Part shown: in pieces, positions 8,874-21,600 of the stretch
How positions within the stretch are numbered: position 1 is the first letter of the stretch
Layout: the number at the start of each line of letters is the position of its first letter
Assembly: GCA_030998015.1 (NCBI GenBank)
Contig: JARWMV010000023.1
Coordinates: 1 to 64,000, forward strand
Direction of reading: 5' to 3'
DNA length: 64,000 nucleotides
From: Ceratorhiza oryzae-sativae
Lineage: Eukaryota > Basidiomycota > Agaricomycetes > Cantharellales > Ceratobasidiaceae
Made by a program: the position numbers and the translations under genes
The notes under the pieces: generated by a model
The model's database searches: none
What the model was told of the DNA's origin: nothing
The model's input: the letters and a program-made list of their open reading frames with translations, nothing else

Positions 8874-11116
8874 TTATGCAATTGGCATCCCCATAAAGTT
8901 CGCTCCCTTTCCAGCAGAGAAGAATCTGGGGTTCTTTTCGACAAGGTGTGCCTCCTTTGATTCTTGCGCAATCTGCTCCAACGTATATCCATCATGGACA
9001 GGGATGAGATCATATATGGCCCCAGCGTAACGGGGATCAATTGCATATAGCTGCACGAGGTAGTTCTTTTGAACGATAGAATCGGCATGCTGCGAGTCGC
9101 ACCGTTAGTTTCACCGCGCGGGTTCCTAAGAATGCACCTACTTTTAATAGCGTCGCGGTATTCTTGTGCAGTTCGTCGCGCTTCTGGGGCGTCATGACCC
9201 GCAAATACAGCTCACGTACTTGGTTGTACTCGGTCGGGCTCCCTTCGTGAAGATAATAACTTTTGCGCGAGAGAATATTGCTGGCCACCTGCATAGGTAC
9301 CTCCTCGGCTTCTGGAAGGAAACCGGGTGCGCCTCTCGTAGTTGGCGTTCTATTATGATAGCTATTCGGGGACTTTGTACAATTCAGCTTCAGGACCCGG
9401 CCTCCAAACCAGCACGTAAAACAACCCACGTAAGTTGGCTTTCCGGCAACATTTCCGTCGATTCGCATGCTGCCTGCATAGTTATCAGGAGAAACGAAAC
9501 TATGATGAATGAACCTTGTGAACAAAGCAAACCGAAGTCAAACTCTGAGACGTACCGCGCCATAAATGGACAATTAACGGGAATTTGATGAATATTCGCA
9601 CTTCCCAGGCGATGGTACTGAGCATCACGATAGAAGAAAGCGCGCCACTGAAGAAGCGTGTCTGGAGACAACTCAATTCCGGGAACCAATGATCCAGGCG
9701 AAAACGCGGCCTGCTCAACATCGCGATGATAGTCCTATATTTCTAACCCATGAGCGATACGACGAATATCACGGGTTTAGATTTCACACATACTTCAGGA
9801 TTTCTGGTGAGAACCAGCTCCCCGACTTCCTGCATTGGAATCTCGTTTCTCGGCCAGACCTTCGTGACGTCAAACGGATCGAAATCGATTGTGCCAGAGA
9901 CAAACATCTCCGGCTTCAAGACTTGAACAAACATAGTCCAACGAGCATCCCCACCGCTTTCGATATGGTTCCATAGATCACGCTTGGCAAAATCGGGATC
10001 TTGACCTGATGTCATGATCGCCTCCTCGTTCGTAAACTCCTTGGTACCTTGCTTTGATCGCCAATGGTACTATTCAATGATTAAATACGTCGGAGCGAAA
10101 TCGCAAAATCAATAATGAAACTCACCTTAACGTAGACCGCTTCTCCTGACTTGTTCACCCAACGGAACGTATGGCAGCCGTATCCACTCATGAAGCGCCA
10201 GCCAACCGGTGTGGCATGGTCAGACATTAGCATTAGGCCTGCATGTTGCGATTCGGGCACATTCGCAAGGAAGTCGAACCAGGTATTATAGTCGATAAGC
10301 CCGTTCTTCGGGTTACGTTGTTGAGAACGAATATTATCTGGCCCCATAAACGGGTCGCGAACAAAAAACACGGGCCAGTTAAGCCCGACGAGGTCGTAGT
10401 TACCTACACTCCCAACGCGTTGAGACACCAAGCACACTTATTTGACCCGTTTACTCCACCTTCCTCGGTATAAAACTTGGTTGCAAATCCGCGTGGATTG
10501 CGAGCGCTGTCTGGAAACTCTCGCTAGGAACGCGTCAGCTGTAGGGCGTTGCATGCAGAACTGAAATATGCCTACGCCGTAAGTCACAGTCGAGAACCGA
10601 GTGTACGCTGGAGTCTTCTTCCCCAGCTGGAATAACGCAGCTTTGGTCAAATGCGAGACATCGTGGGTAACTTGGAAGTATCCAAAACTACGGAACGATT
10701 CATGTTAAGGAATCCAACTATGAATTCGGCGTGGAACTTACGCAGATGATCCACATGGGTGGACGATGCGTTCCTGGATCTTCCCCCTGTTAAATGCTTG
10801 TTGTTTCTCGAGCAATAGCGTATCGCCTTGGTACGGAATTCCACCAACATTCAAGGCATGTCTGCGGACGAAATGTTAAGATATGCTCGCGCAATGATAG
10901 TAAACGTATATACCCTGAGTCCGGGATCGGCTGACCAAAATTACTAGTGTAAATCGGCGAGTCATCATTAGCATGCGTGTCTTGAACGAGCCCCGCAAGT
11001 CGGGATGCGATGACGGCGGGTCCATCATTCAGACCGGAGAACGCCTGGTTGCGTTGCAGTACACGAGGGTCGATCCCAGGGATCTTAGAAAGTGCATCCT
11101 GGATGAATGAGGTCAT
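8874..11116 (-). CDS. Catalase (monofunctional heme catalase)
   Basis: Breaks down hydrogen peroxide to water and oxygen, probably in the peroxisome or cytosol. Start ATG 11116 ([14 protein letters not shown]); stop TAA at 8874-8876. In order: [15 protein letters not shown], the distal His region [10 protein letters not shown] (His kept, but HPCGSS replaces the usual HAKGAG), [19 protein letters not shown] joined over an intron to [36 protein letters not shown] with the heme-pocket Asn, [31 protein letters not shown], and a proximal Tyr region [12 protein letters not shown] in place of the usual DTHR-type sequence. The C-terminal tail is short, so this is the small-subunit type. The conserved blocks are split across many exons. 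The nearby upstream region shows no clear TATA box. Confidence 0.9.
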
Positions 11117-13850
11117 GGTTTCGGCTGTCAATTGGGTGGGGGTACAGAGTAAAGACACCAAATCGTGCTCTTATCCCTAGCAGGACAGTTCGGGCGATAG
11201 AACAATTGCTTTACTTGCCCTCAATATTTCATAGGTGGTGCGACATTAGAACCATAATTCGCTAACTGTGATGTAGACGATTTGGAAGTTGCATACGGAA
11301 GTCAAACGGAACTACTTCAAATGATGGACAACTGCGACGCGGTACGTCAGGCTTCCAGTTGTTTGTCATGAGGTTGGTCATACCGTCGCGTGCCAAGGCA
11401 TTTTGTTCAAGTTGGGGTGAGTCCCTGATGAGGGTGGTTGAGCAGCGTCTCCAGCTCGCGCAGGTCACATCAGAATAACATCGCTTTTGTAAAAGCGATT
11501 GGTGCTTACGACCGGTTACACGGAAGGATTGTAGGATTAATAAAAATACAAACCCCATATATATACAACTAGAACAAGCGCCGCACCAGTGCATCAAGAG
11601 AAACAAGAATAGAAAAGGTAGAACGAATCGCTAGAGGATTCTAGCGACCCAGTCAGATTGCAAAAAGACCTGAGGGTTGTATGGACTGACGATTAGCGAA
11701 GGCACGCATATACGCTGCCCGAGAGAGAATGGAAACGTATCTCATGCGCATCGCTTGTGCATTGGGGTTTCTCGGCATTCGTATAGTATAAAAGTGTGCC
11801 CCGTTGTACTCGAAATCAATGCACTCGATTCACTTTCAATTCAAGATTAGTTAAGCTGGTCAAATCGTCGCCCACACAGAGAAATCTATTAATCTTAGAT
11901 ATGGTTTGCACCGGTTTAATAGGTGCGCCGCTGGCATGCCGTACAACTGACTGCAATAGATTTGCATCTACATACAGGAATCTTGCATTACGCCTTTTTC
12001 ATGTCCCTGTCCCGCTGCGTCAACAAAGATGGGAAATGCGAGGCTCAACGTCGGACATGGTATAGAGGACAGTAAGGAGCATCCTATCGAGTAACTCATC
12101 ATTCTTTGAACATCCTACTGGTCAGAATGAGCCTAAAATTATTATTTTTGACGTTTCAAGTAATTTCAATTGTTTTGGTAGGCGAAGTCACCGCGATAGC
12201 AAATAGCGTCCCCATACGCCGAACAGCGCCGGGACGTGGGGCATTGCAAGTCCGTTGTGTTGTGTCGAACTTGGCTGGGATCGGGACCAGAACTTCTTCT
12301 CTTGCCGCTACGGTGCTTCGAGATCAGATCGAACATATCGTGCTATGGCCGGCTGAAATCACGCGCTCCATAGGTTATCAGCACTCTCCCAGAGTTTTAA
12401 GCTAATTGGAAAACAGGTTACCTTCGATTACATCTCCCTTATTTATGTGCGAGAATCCAAATGGTGGTTTAACCCATTTCGTTCAGATTTTTCACGCTTA
12501 ATTTGGGGGCTTGGGTGCTCTTCTCTCTCAACACATCCTAACACGCTAATCTAATTTTGTATCTTTCATATCTTTCCCCCTTTGCTATGTCTTCAATCTG
12601 ATGATAGCGATATTTATCCCCGTTTAATGATGTCATCAGCGGTCTGATTGTTTCTGAAGATTGAATAATCATGTTCCTTTGCTAATGGGGAAGCCTCACG
12701 TTATAGTTCTAGAGGAGATTGCGAAATTGCTCTTACGTGAGGCTGGTTTCAACTTTTTGTTTTAACCTCAACAAATGAACAAGATAAAAACAATTTTCAG
12801 TCGAACCGTTAGCCCAGCATGTTGTACATGACAATGGCGTGCAATAGTCCGTGAAAAATTTCTCCGATCGCCAAGTTTATCTTTGGAGGTTCATCACGAG
12901 CATGCACAAATATTATGGCCCCAGGGGTTATGTTCGCCAAAACAGTTTCTAAAACCCGAACACCAACACCTATGTTGGGCATATGGGATGTCCTTCGGGC
13001 GAGGGACCATCATAGTGAATTTTAGTCAATACCTGCAAACAAACATAACATTGGCTAAGAACTTGGAGATTCGTGATTTCATTCCCCAATGGAATCGTTC
13101 CTGGCCTCCAACGCTTCAGAGCGACCAGGGGACTCTGTACCTAACCGATGAGATTTTCGGACGGCCGCTGAGCGTTCGCTGGTTCTCCACTTGACTTGAG
13201 ATCGTGGAGATTGTCGAGTCGCCGAGTAAAGTGCTTACACCCTTTGGGGCATAACTTAGCCATATGTAGGGTCTATAGGCGCTTGGAAGTGCATGCAATC
13301 TGAAATAACAATCAAAGCCACAACATTGTTGTAACTAAAAGAGGTCTCGGAAAACCATTGTAGCACTTCGAATGAGGAACATTTACCTTTAGGCGTCAAT
13401 CACGCTTCGTAAATTAGGCGTTATTCCCGCATATAGCATGTCCGCCACGTCGACTCTGTTTATATAACAACACAGTGGAATACTCGTCACTTTCAAGGCT
13501 GCATTAAGTTGAGCACACGCTTGGCCCGCGCGACCTTTTGAGACCAGCCAGAGAGGCCCTCTGCTTAGACACATGTATTTTGACCAAGAGGGTTTCTTCC
13601 GAGACACCAGTGCCAACCCTACCCACGTGGACCTCAAGGCCGAAGCAATACAATTTTGCGGGTCCGTTAAAAAGGAGCAAAGAGTGTGTATAAACGAACA
13701 AGAATATGCATACACGAACGAAAGCTTCGAGTATATAGCCACCCGAGGGAACTGTATAGTCAGCCACACAAGAGCGCCGTAGGAGCCATAAAAACCGAAA
13801 TTGGCCCTTGAGATTGCTCCGGCTTCCATCCGTGCTTCTGGAGGACGAAA
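11117..13850. other. Intergenic stretch with direct repeat copy 2; no supported gene
   Basis: Between the catalase start and the next plus-strand reading frame. 11530-11990 is the second copy of the repeat described at 8150-8870. A minus-strand open frame at 11262-11606 has a hydrophobic start and coding-like composition but no recognisable domain. Several short frames around 12883-13782 have no support. Nothing else is identified. Confidence 0.4.
11530..11990 (+). repeat. Diverged direct repeat, copy 2 (5' side of the catalase gene)
   Basis: Homologous by eye to 8150-8870 in the same orientation, without the 226-nt insertion. Shared landmarks are GAATAGAAAAGGTAGAACG upstream, GCACGCATATACGCTGCC near 11702, AGTATAAAAG near 11788 and AGGTGCGCCGCT near 11920. 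The pair brackets the catalase gene. Similarity is moderate, so the duplication is old. Confidence 0.5.
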
Positions 13851-14225
13851 ATGTCTGGCCAAGTACCGTTCCCAAGCGGCCCGACAACTGGGACCGAATT
13901 GACGAGGAAACTATTAGGGCGTCTCGCTCCATTCCTCTATGCTATTCTCCTCAATATTCTGCGAGTCGCTATTGAATCCATTCGAATACCGAGAGGTTTC
14001 GTGACCGATGATCAATTTCTCACAACTACAATCCTAGATCTCAAAGCTTATATCGTCACTGATGTGGACAAGGAGACAGCCGAGTTCTGGTTCGAGTATA
14101 ATGAGGCTCCTTTGAGTAGTAAACAGACAGTCCGAGACCTAGACCTGGGGTCAGACGGCGGAAGGATCCGTACTTATGCCGCGAATCGTTTCGAGTTGGA
14201 ATCAGGTGGGGGAGGTGACGTCTGA
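13851..14225 (+). CDS. Hypothetical protein, 124 residues
   Basis: An open frame from ATG 13851 (context AAAATGTC) to TGA 14225. The N-terminal third holds a hydrophobic stretch (LGRLAPFLYAILLNILRV) that could be a membrane helix. The rest is mixed polar, with a glycine-rich end. No known domain is recognised, and the overlapping opposite-strand frames make coding status uncertain. It could be an exon of a larger gene. Confidence 0.3.
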   Translation: MSGQVPFPSGPTTGTELTRKLLGRLAPFLYAILLNILRVAIESIRIPRGFVTDDQFLTTTILDLKAYIVTDVDKETAEFWFEYNEAPLSSKQTVRDLDLGSDGGRIRTYAANRFELESGGGGDV

Positions 14226-15511
14226 TTGAATTTTCCCGTATCCTGTTTTGACCGACACCCCTAGTCAATATCACAACTCTTTGCTATTTCCTAGCTGCAG
14301 CGCTGTGAAAAAATTGATTCGATCCAAGCATTGATTTGCGGAAGCGGAAACAGATGAAACAGCCCGGCCTACCCAACCCAGGAATGCCCATGTATGATAC
14401 GGTCGAGATAAAGGACACCCGATCGTCATGATTCTCAGTGCCTTTGTGAGGCAAAACTCTACCTCAAGTGTGGGGCGGGTAGAATAGTCTTTAGAGGGCA
14501 ACGGTTCTTTTATTCTGGTAATCTTGTCTTCGACGTGCTAGTACTGTGCGTGCTTCTCCGAGCTTACCTGCCTTCCCCCAGCGATTGAAACGTATACCAA
14601 ATCTTAAAAGTAGGTTGGAGTATCTAATAAATAGGCTCCTGTACGTACAACTCGAATCGTCGCCTTCTCGCAAGGGTACGTTTAGATGTTCGATACAGTC
14701 TCACCCCCTGCGCCACCGTACTCTGGATTTCGTCACACCTACATAAACATATCCATTTGACGAATACAGTTTATAAGCCTTGGACACGCCACACTCGATA
14801 GTACATCCAACTGGTACCACTAGCGAACAACAGATCACACATCGTCATCCAGTTGTGCTGCTTGTCAAACAAAAAGCCAATCGGGAACGTATCAGATCTC
14901 AGCAAACGGACCCGATCGCCTGAGATCTCGTGGGTTCCTTGGATCTCCCCGCATCAACCCTACTTGCTGTGCAGCGAAAAACGGATTTCGAACGGATGAA
15001 GCTCCAGGGAGGGATTAGTCCTACTGGGAAACTCGATTGTACTACACGTTGAGGCTAACGAACTCGTGATCTCTCGATTTGAAACGTCTTTCGAGTGCTC
15101 CAGTACGGGAATGGATCAATGCAAGAGTACACAGGGACCGCGGACGGTTGCCAATGCAGTATCACCGCTGCAGGACATCCCGGAGAAACAACACCAAGCC
15201 AGAAAGCTATTATCTCCAGAATCGAATTCTTTACTAAGAATCCAAGCTCCCGAAATTCTGTCGAAATCAATGGGAATCACAGGGAAAGTGCTTCAAACCA
15301 AATAGAAAGGCGGTTTATTCACTACCGCAAATCCACAAATGACATTAGAAAAAGGACAAATAGGGAACCTCTCCAAGTAGATGTACAAGAGAGATATACA
15401 ATTTATTCTTCAGGTGGTGAAATGTTCTGTTCGCATTATAAGAGTTGTAAAAATAGGAGCCCCAAAATAATCCACGAGTGCGAAACGCAAGCCGGATGTA
15501 TTATGATATTC
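14226..15511. other. Intergenic, nothing identified
   Basis: Short frames only, none with a recognisable motif or splice-supported extension. The 3' end of the minus-strand gene at 15512 lies at the right edge. Confidence 0.4.
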
Positions 15512-17405
15512 TTAGGATACGCCCTTTAGTATCGCGAAAACCTCCTGCTGCCGCTCCCTAAATGCTGGGAGCCCCGTCATACGTAGTGCTAGTTCGTTTA
15601 TCCGGTTCGCAAACCGAACCGTTGAAGAGCTTGGGCTTCTTCTGCCCTCGTCACTATCCTCGTCACTTCGATTCCCCGGGCCGGGGCTACGGCCCCTCTC
15701 TCGTCGAGTGTTTCGGCGGATGGCACGTTCTTCGGATCGTTGCTCTGCTACTCCTGTGCGGAGTGTGCGTTTAAGGCGGTCGATGCGAGGTTCCGGTATG
15801 TCGAGACCTCGCTCAGCAAGATACATGGCTCGGCGGTCATCTTCTTCCGAAAGTTCCTATATAAAGATTGTGTCAGTCTCGTCCATCACTCGGTGTGGGA
15901 ATGACTCGCCTTGGCGGCTTCACCGATGCTGGCAAGCTCAATCATTAGCGGGCGCAAGGGGGCTGGGCAATCCTCGAGCGTCAGTTCTTGGCCGAGCACA
16001 GCCCGGACGGATCCACGTGGGGTGATGGACGAAAGGGAAACATTCAGGATGGCTAGCGCAACCGCAGCAAAATATGCTCCTGCAAATCTCGACAGTCAGT
16101 CGTGAGAAAAGGGTGGAAAATCCCGACGTACGAGGCGGGTCATTGACCAATAGCTCTCTCAGTTTTGGCGCTTCAGCCAGTGCGTCGCCTAGGCCGGCAT
16201 AAAGTGTCTCTCGGATGATCATAATCGACGGGTCGTTGGCGGTCAAGAACGAGGGGCTCGCCGGTCGAGCTGGGATGGAACTGGGCCCTGGAACACTCAG
16301 CTGGGCGGACTGTGTCGCTCGATGGCCACCCGCTGGGGTACCGGTGCGTGCGGGGGTGGGTGTACTCGAGCGCTGGGGGACTCTTAGGGGGGCCCATCCG
16401 TTTGAGCCCGAGGCAGCTCCAAAGCCTCCAGGGCCGACCGGACTACGTGGGCTGCTGGGCGATACAAAGCCACCGATAAAGGCCGGTTCGTTCTCGGTGC
16501 CAGGCGGCACGGGGGGGAGAGCAGCATAACGGCGCTCGGTCGAGCTTTGGCGAGAATGAGTACGAGAAGAGGATGGGGAAGCTGGAGAGCCTGGGACGCC
16601 AAGCGTATCGCCGTATGCCGGCGACTGCGGACGCGCCGAGACGGGACCGCGGCGGGACTCGTCGTATTCCTTCCCACCGGCCCCGGCGGATGGCGCAGGC
16701 GATGGCGGTGCCTCGTCGTAGCTCGGCGGGGGGACAAACTTGGCGGTAGCCGTGGGACCCCTGGACCCCGCAGGACTAGTCGGATCTCCCAGGTTGAGCG
16801 CGGCCTGCAAGTCTTCGGTGTAGCGCAGCTGGAACGACCGTCGCTGGGATATCTCGATGGCAACGGCGCGCAGATCGGCGGCGATGGCGTGGACCTTGGC
16901 AAGCGCGGTCTGCTCTGGGCTGGGCGAGTCGGGAAAGGGCGAGGGCAGGTCGGCGGGGAGCGTGACGGGCTGCTTGCCGCAGATGATGCATGCGAGGTCG
17001 TAGGTGTGCTCGGCGGCAAGGGACTGGATGCGGGGGACAGCGTGGGCCCAGAGGTCGAAGAAGGGGAGGAAGCCGGGCGGGCATGTCGCGGCGGTGAGCC
17101 GCTTCTGGGGCTCGCTGGGGTCGGTGCCGCGGGGGCGCGGGATGGGGACACCGGGTGGATTGGTGTTGGAGCGGAGGGCGGCAAAGTAGAGACAGAGGGC
17201 GGGGCCTGCGGTGGCGGATGAGTGCAGACAGCGGGGGCCAGAACGAGGCAGACGCACCACATATCATCAGATCGGCCTCGGCACTCGCGAGCAGATCGTC
17301 GCTGAGCAGCCGCTCGGCCTTGGCGTGCTTGAGCGCGCTGGTCAGGAACGCGTGGAAGCCGTTGATCACCTCCTGCTCGGACAGCACTGCGTTGTCCGCC
17401 ATCAT
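15512..17405 (-). CDS. Uncharacterised Pro/Ser-rich protein with folded ends
   Basis: The N-terminus (MMADNAVLSEQEVINGFHAFLTSA) is helical. The 52-nt intron 17206-17257 joins DLMICG to PALCLYFAALRSN in frame. A segment with LAAEHTYDLACIICGKQ follows, then about 200 residues rich in P, S, G and A, and then a helical region (IMIIRETLYAGLGDALAEAPKL). The last exon ends with RINELALRMTGLPAFRERQ and stops at 15512-15514. An alternative in-frame start lies at 17459. The domain order (folded, disordered, folded) suggests a scaffold or adaptor, but no family is recognised. Coding status is well supported by length, splice signals and composition. Confidence 0.65.
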
Positions 17406-17466
17406 CAACGACGTGCAAACCGATCTGCGCTCGTGGCTCCAGCCCTTATCTACTCCCAAAACACGA

Positions 17467-17474
17467 TGACGTCA
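17467..17474 (+). promoter_or_regulatory. Palindromic CRE/ATF-type site TGACGTCA
   Basis: A complete TGACGTCA lies 62 bp upstream of ATG 17405 of the uncharacterised gene, a position suited to a proximal promoter element bound by bZIP (ATF/CREB) factors. The match is exact; use in vivo is inferred. Confidence 0.4.
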
Positions 17475-17919
17475 GCGCGCCAATCCGGCGCCGGGCCACC
17501 GCCGGGCCACGTGCCACACCGCCATCCGGCCACCCCACAGCGCCACCTCGTACGGCCTCACCCCATTTCTCCGGCGCAAACAGCTTCTCATGCAATCTGA
17601 CTGGCTCGCTACCCCAGTGCTAGGGTCTGGTAAATAATTCATTTACAGTTACTTACTGTGTATATACCAATGTGTAAGAGTACTGTTAAGTGGTGTATGT
17701 CATTAACATTTTATCGATCAAACACTACAAGTTTTACGTTACATCCAGTAGCGAGTCGTCCAGTCGTGTTGGATTGGGTTCCGAAGAGCTAATGACAGCT
17801 TTGGGCTGCAGGCTTTGAGCTCCTCCACGCTCAACTACGCCAGGAGCCGGGCTGTGGCCAAGTAAGTCATGGAACGAGCCCTCTCGCAAATCAACCCACT
17901 CGGTCATTGCACGTTTAAA

Positions 17920-18697
17920 TTATTCATCCGACTCACGAAGTGCTGGTATAAACTCATCAAAACCTGCCTCGGCCTCCCATGTACCCAGGCCTTCTTGTGA
18001 AGGGGTGGCCTCGACATCAGATAATCCCTCCCCAGACAGTTTCACGGTTGGCTCTCCAACTTGCTTAAGGTGGCCGGATAGGTCACGGAAACACACAGTG
18101 GGGCACATATAGTTGTCTTTAGTGCCCTATAAGCAATATATACATGCTTAACTCTCTTTGCTGCTAGTTGTAATAATAATTCACTCACGTTTTGTTGACA
18201 ATGTTCGGGTTGTTTGATCCGAGTCATAAAAATAATGGCGCTCGCTTTTTTGCCTGCCGCGATCCGGAGATTTTAGCTTTATAAAATTAGATACCGTCCG
18301 CTCCTTGGCCATAGGGTTCGGGACAAACGAATATAACTTGATGGCAAGATTGCTCAACACACGAGCATCCAAGTCGCGAGATAGGCTAGTCTAGTATTCA
18401 AGAGCAGTGGTCGATTGGAGATATCGATCAAATAGAGATCTTTGTTGAACGTATGCTTCGAACTTGGTTCGAAACTCATCAAAACCGGCTAACGGACCCC
18501 TGACCGATATTGTCTCGCCGATCCATTCCGCATTGACTACGAAACCTCGAAACAGGTAGGTGAACACGGGGGGCTAGGACTTTGGTGCTAGCTGTGAGAA
18601 GAGGTTGCAGAGTTTGTAGCCCACGCTGAATGTCAGGCGGGGTCGCCATAGTGTTGGAGGAAGCGGAATCTAGTTTCGGAAGTGTTTCACGCAGCAT
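17920..18697 (-). pseudogene. hAT-family transposase C-terminal remnant
   Basis: The diagnostic segment DARVLSNLAIKLYSFVPNP followed by MAKERTVSNFIKL and RGRQK matches the C-terminal dimerisation region of fungal hAT transposases, where LAIRLFSFVPNSMADERTMS-like sequence is typical. Upstream pieces (GPLAGFDEFRTKFEAYVQQRSLFDRY) fit the region just before it. An in-frame TAG separates the two parts, and no catalytic N-terminal core is found, so the copy looks truncated and inactive. The downstream segment to 17920 (MCPTVCFRDLSGHLKQ...) is acidic and ends the frame. This is the only clear DNA-transposon protein in the window. Confidence 0.7.
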
Positions 18698-21600
18698 ATA
18701 CGAAAGATTTTCGAGTGGCTGAGCATCTACAAAGGACCGGCAATAGGGCAGTGCATACCGGCCATCTAATAAAAACGGACCGCTGGGTCGGCGTAATTAA
18801 AAACACGTTTACTTATCATGTTTTATATGTATGTAAATGTCCGTTATGTAACTAATTGGTCCTTACCGTACCCTAGTCTGGATCTCAGGATTTACTAGAG
18901 CCCTCGAATCATGATCCCCCCGAACTCACACACTCCGCTCTCTAGTCAACATGAATACACAGATGTGTTGGTATGGGACACATATTAGCGCCTGCGCACT
19001 GGCCGAATGCTACCTAACAATCCAAGGAAATCGTTCGTGGGAAACACGCGGATGATCTCGCCAAAAACCTGCTTTGCCGCTTTGGCACTCATACAAGCCG
19101 CTTCATTTCCCCTTGTACTGGTTCACCAATCCCATCGCTCGCCGGTTCGCCCCAAAAGCTGAGTCTGAGCTGCTCATCCGTTAGTTGATTCAACGCTGTG
19201 TTTGAATCTATACACATACACGCTATCCTTTGAACCCGGACTCCGTAATGCCCCCATGAACACCGATCGCCGCCGAACCCGTTCTCGAACATCAGTCAGA
19301 GCCTTACACTCCCTCGTCGGAGGGCTGCGCTATGTTTTGACTACGTCCAAAACCAATCCCATGGGCCAGCTAATTGAGTCAAAGTACAGAAATGTGCTAG
19401 GATGTTGTCCAGCTACGCTGCCGCGACCCGGATTGCTGTTTTGTGACAACTCAGGAGCCCTCGGGTATCGTCCACCTAATGATCTTAGGGTTATGACTAC
19501 ATAAGACCTTACTCCAATACGCTTACGCTACCATATAATAGGAGCGATGTGCGGCACACGATCCCTTCTACGACGATCACAACTGTTCGACGCCGTAGAT
19601 CTGGTTGGCCATTTGAATAGGGTTCTCACCTGGTATCATATGCTCCTTCACACTACGTTTCTCAAGCGGCGTTCTCGCTTGATGTGCTGCTCATCTTGTG
19701 ATGCGTCGTTGGTCGTCGCGACACCCCCGTTACGTCTGACTGGTGCGTTGTGTCCTCATGCCGTACGAAACCTCACTGTTGTGGAATAGGGGTCGAGCAT
19801 TCTTTCCAAATCGCCGGCAGGCTTAGAAGCGGGATTAAGTCCAAGTAGGTGATATATCTCGAGCAACGACAATCGCCCAAGTACTGGATACCATCCCCCG
19901 GCACTTCGATCTGCCTCCCTCGATCCTCCTTTCGAATAAACTGTCGATCATCCATAAATAAAGACGGCACTCACAGATCGTCATCCCTAATTGGTGTAGT
20001 CCAGGCGCGTGCACGAACAACGGGAGTGTAACAAACCTAGCCCGAATTTGTGGGTATCTTGTCCAACCTCCGGTCCTGTTGCCACAAGTGTATTTCCGAC
20101 TCTACCTGGCTCATATGCGTGGCAATACGCCCACTTCTGCAGTACGTCCTTGCACCTCACGAAGGCGTAGGAATGCGGCACCCCAAGGCCGTGAACCCCG
20201 ACCCTTGTATGCCCCCCCCCTCCCATTAATGTCACAGAAAATAACATAGTTTAAGGTGGAACGCCACAATTGAACGGAGTAGCTATGAAAAGCCATTCTT
20301 GTAGATCGGACTGCAGATCCTTCCCCGTTACGGAACTACATTATATTAGTAAGTGCTGTTTGATCCAGCCCTCCGTCTGGATTAACCCGCATATGCTTGT
20401 ATTATGTGACAGGTTATGTAAACCGATGCACTTCCAGAAGATGCGAGATTGCACAGTGTTTTCACACCGCCGATAGGGTCAGAAGGTTCTATGCTAAATG
20501 CAGTATTTGTTTCTAAACCCTATGTGCTGGTTTTTTGTATGCGATCGACAAGATATCCTCCTTTACGGCGTAGCGCCATCATGGACCAGTAGCGGCTGAC
20601 GCCAAGCTTGGCCGGCCTTACAACTGTTTGACCGCCGGGTCACTCGCTTGGGGACTAGGTGGTCCAACCAAGCTTGTTACAGGGTTGATGGGTTCGCTGA
20701 CTGAAATTTAGCAGGGCGTTGTGCAAAACATCCTTTTGCCATTATTTGCACGCCTCACTGGGCTAATCTTTCCCCGAATGCGTCACTTTTACCCTACGCT
20801 AAGTATAGGTTTGCGTTGGAAATTATGACAACCGTCACTTGAGCTTACACTACACCTTGTCCTACCCATACTCCATTTTGTTCGATGATCCACCTTTCCG
20901 GTCAGAAAAAAATATGGTGACAATCTATACGAAGGCTATTGTCTCTCTGAATCAGACGAGCGGCATAACCAAGCACCCTAGAATGTGCCCTCACTACTCG
21001 GCGCCACGATCCTGCGCCCCTCCCCACCTTTCTCGGCTTGTGACTTTTACTACTGCAGTTGCTGCTCTTGAGTAAATACGACAAAAATTTTAACACCAAT
21101 ACAATCATTTTACACGATATTTCCTCAGCGGTTCGATCAATCATCTCCGAGATAGTATGGCCACTTTTTTTCTCCCGTGCTACCTCATGACAGAAATGTT
21201 GTTAGCTCGTTCGTCGAGCTAGCTAAATGCGGTTATCCCCTCTTATAGATGAACAGCTGGTAGGGCAAGGGTTCCACGGATGTTTTGTAAGCTCCTGGCC
21301 ATGCTGCCTGTACCGAAGCATGACGAAACACGCATTAGATCTCCCCCCAAGCTGGAAGGAAAAGTCACTATTAACTCCCCAATGCACCCCGAGCTTACTG
21401 CCAGTTCGATTTTATGTCTTGATTCAGCCAGTGTAATGCTACGCACCAAAACGTTTTATCTTTTCAACCAATCGACTGCAAGCCCACCTAGGCGGTTGAG
21501 CAAAGCCTGACGACCCTTGTATAAGACAATCATATAATTATCCTAGGGGGATGGCAGACTTAGAGCTCTCTGCATTCCAGCGGCGTGTTTTTTTTCATTG

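Noticed and set aside
11420..11450. CTGATGAG resembling a second hammerhead core
   Set aside because: No GAAA follows at a workable distance and no stem I partner was found. A CTGATGAG at 45229 fails for the same reason.
8150..11990. A complete LTR retrotransposon with the catalase as internal cargo
   Set aside because: No gag, protease, RT or integrase sequence, no clear TG...CA ends, primer-binding site or target-site duplication was seen, so only the repeats are reported.
13389..13932. Two long overlapping minus-strand open frames
   Set aside because: Their composition and lack of motifs look like chance or shadow frames, and they overlap the better-placed plus-strand frame at 13851.
16547..17221. 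A 224-codon plus-strand frame opposite the uncharacterised gene
   Set aside because: It is a GC-rich shadow of the minus-strand coding sequence, with Gly/Arg-rich composition and no motif.
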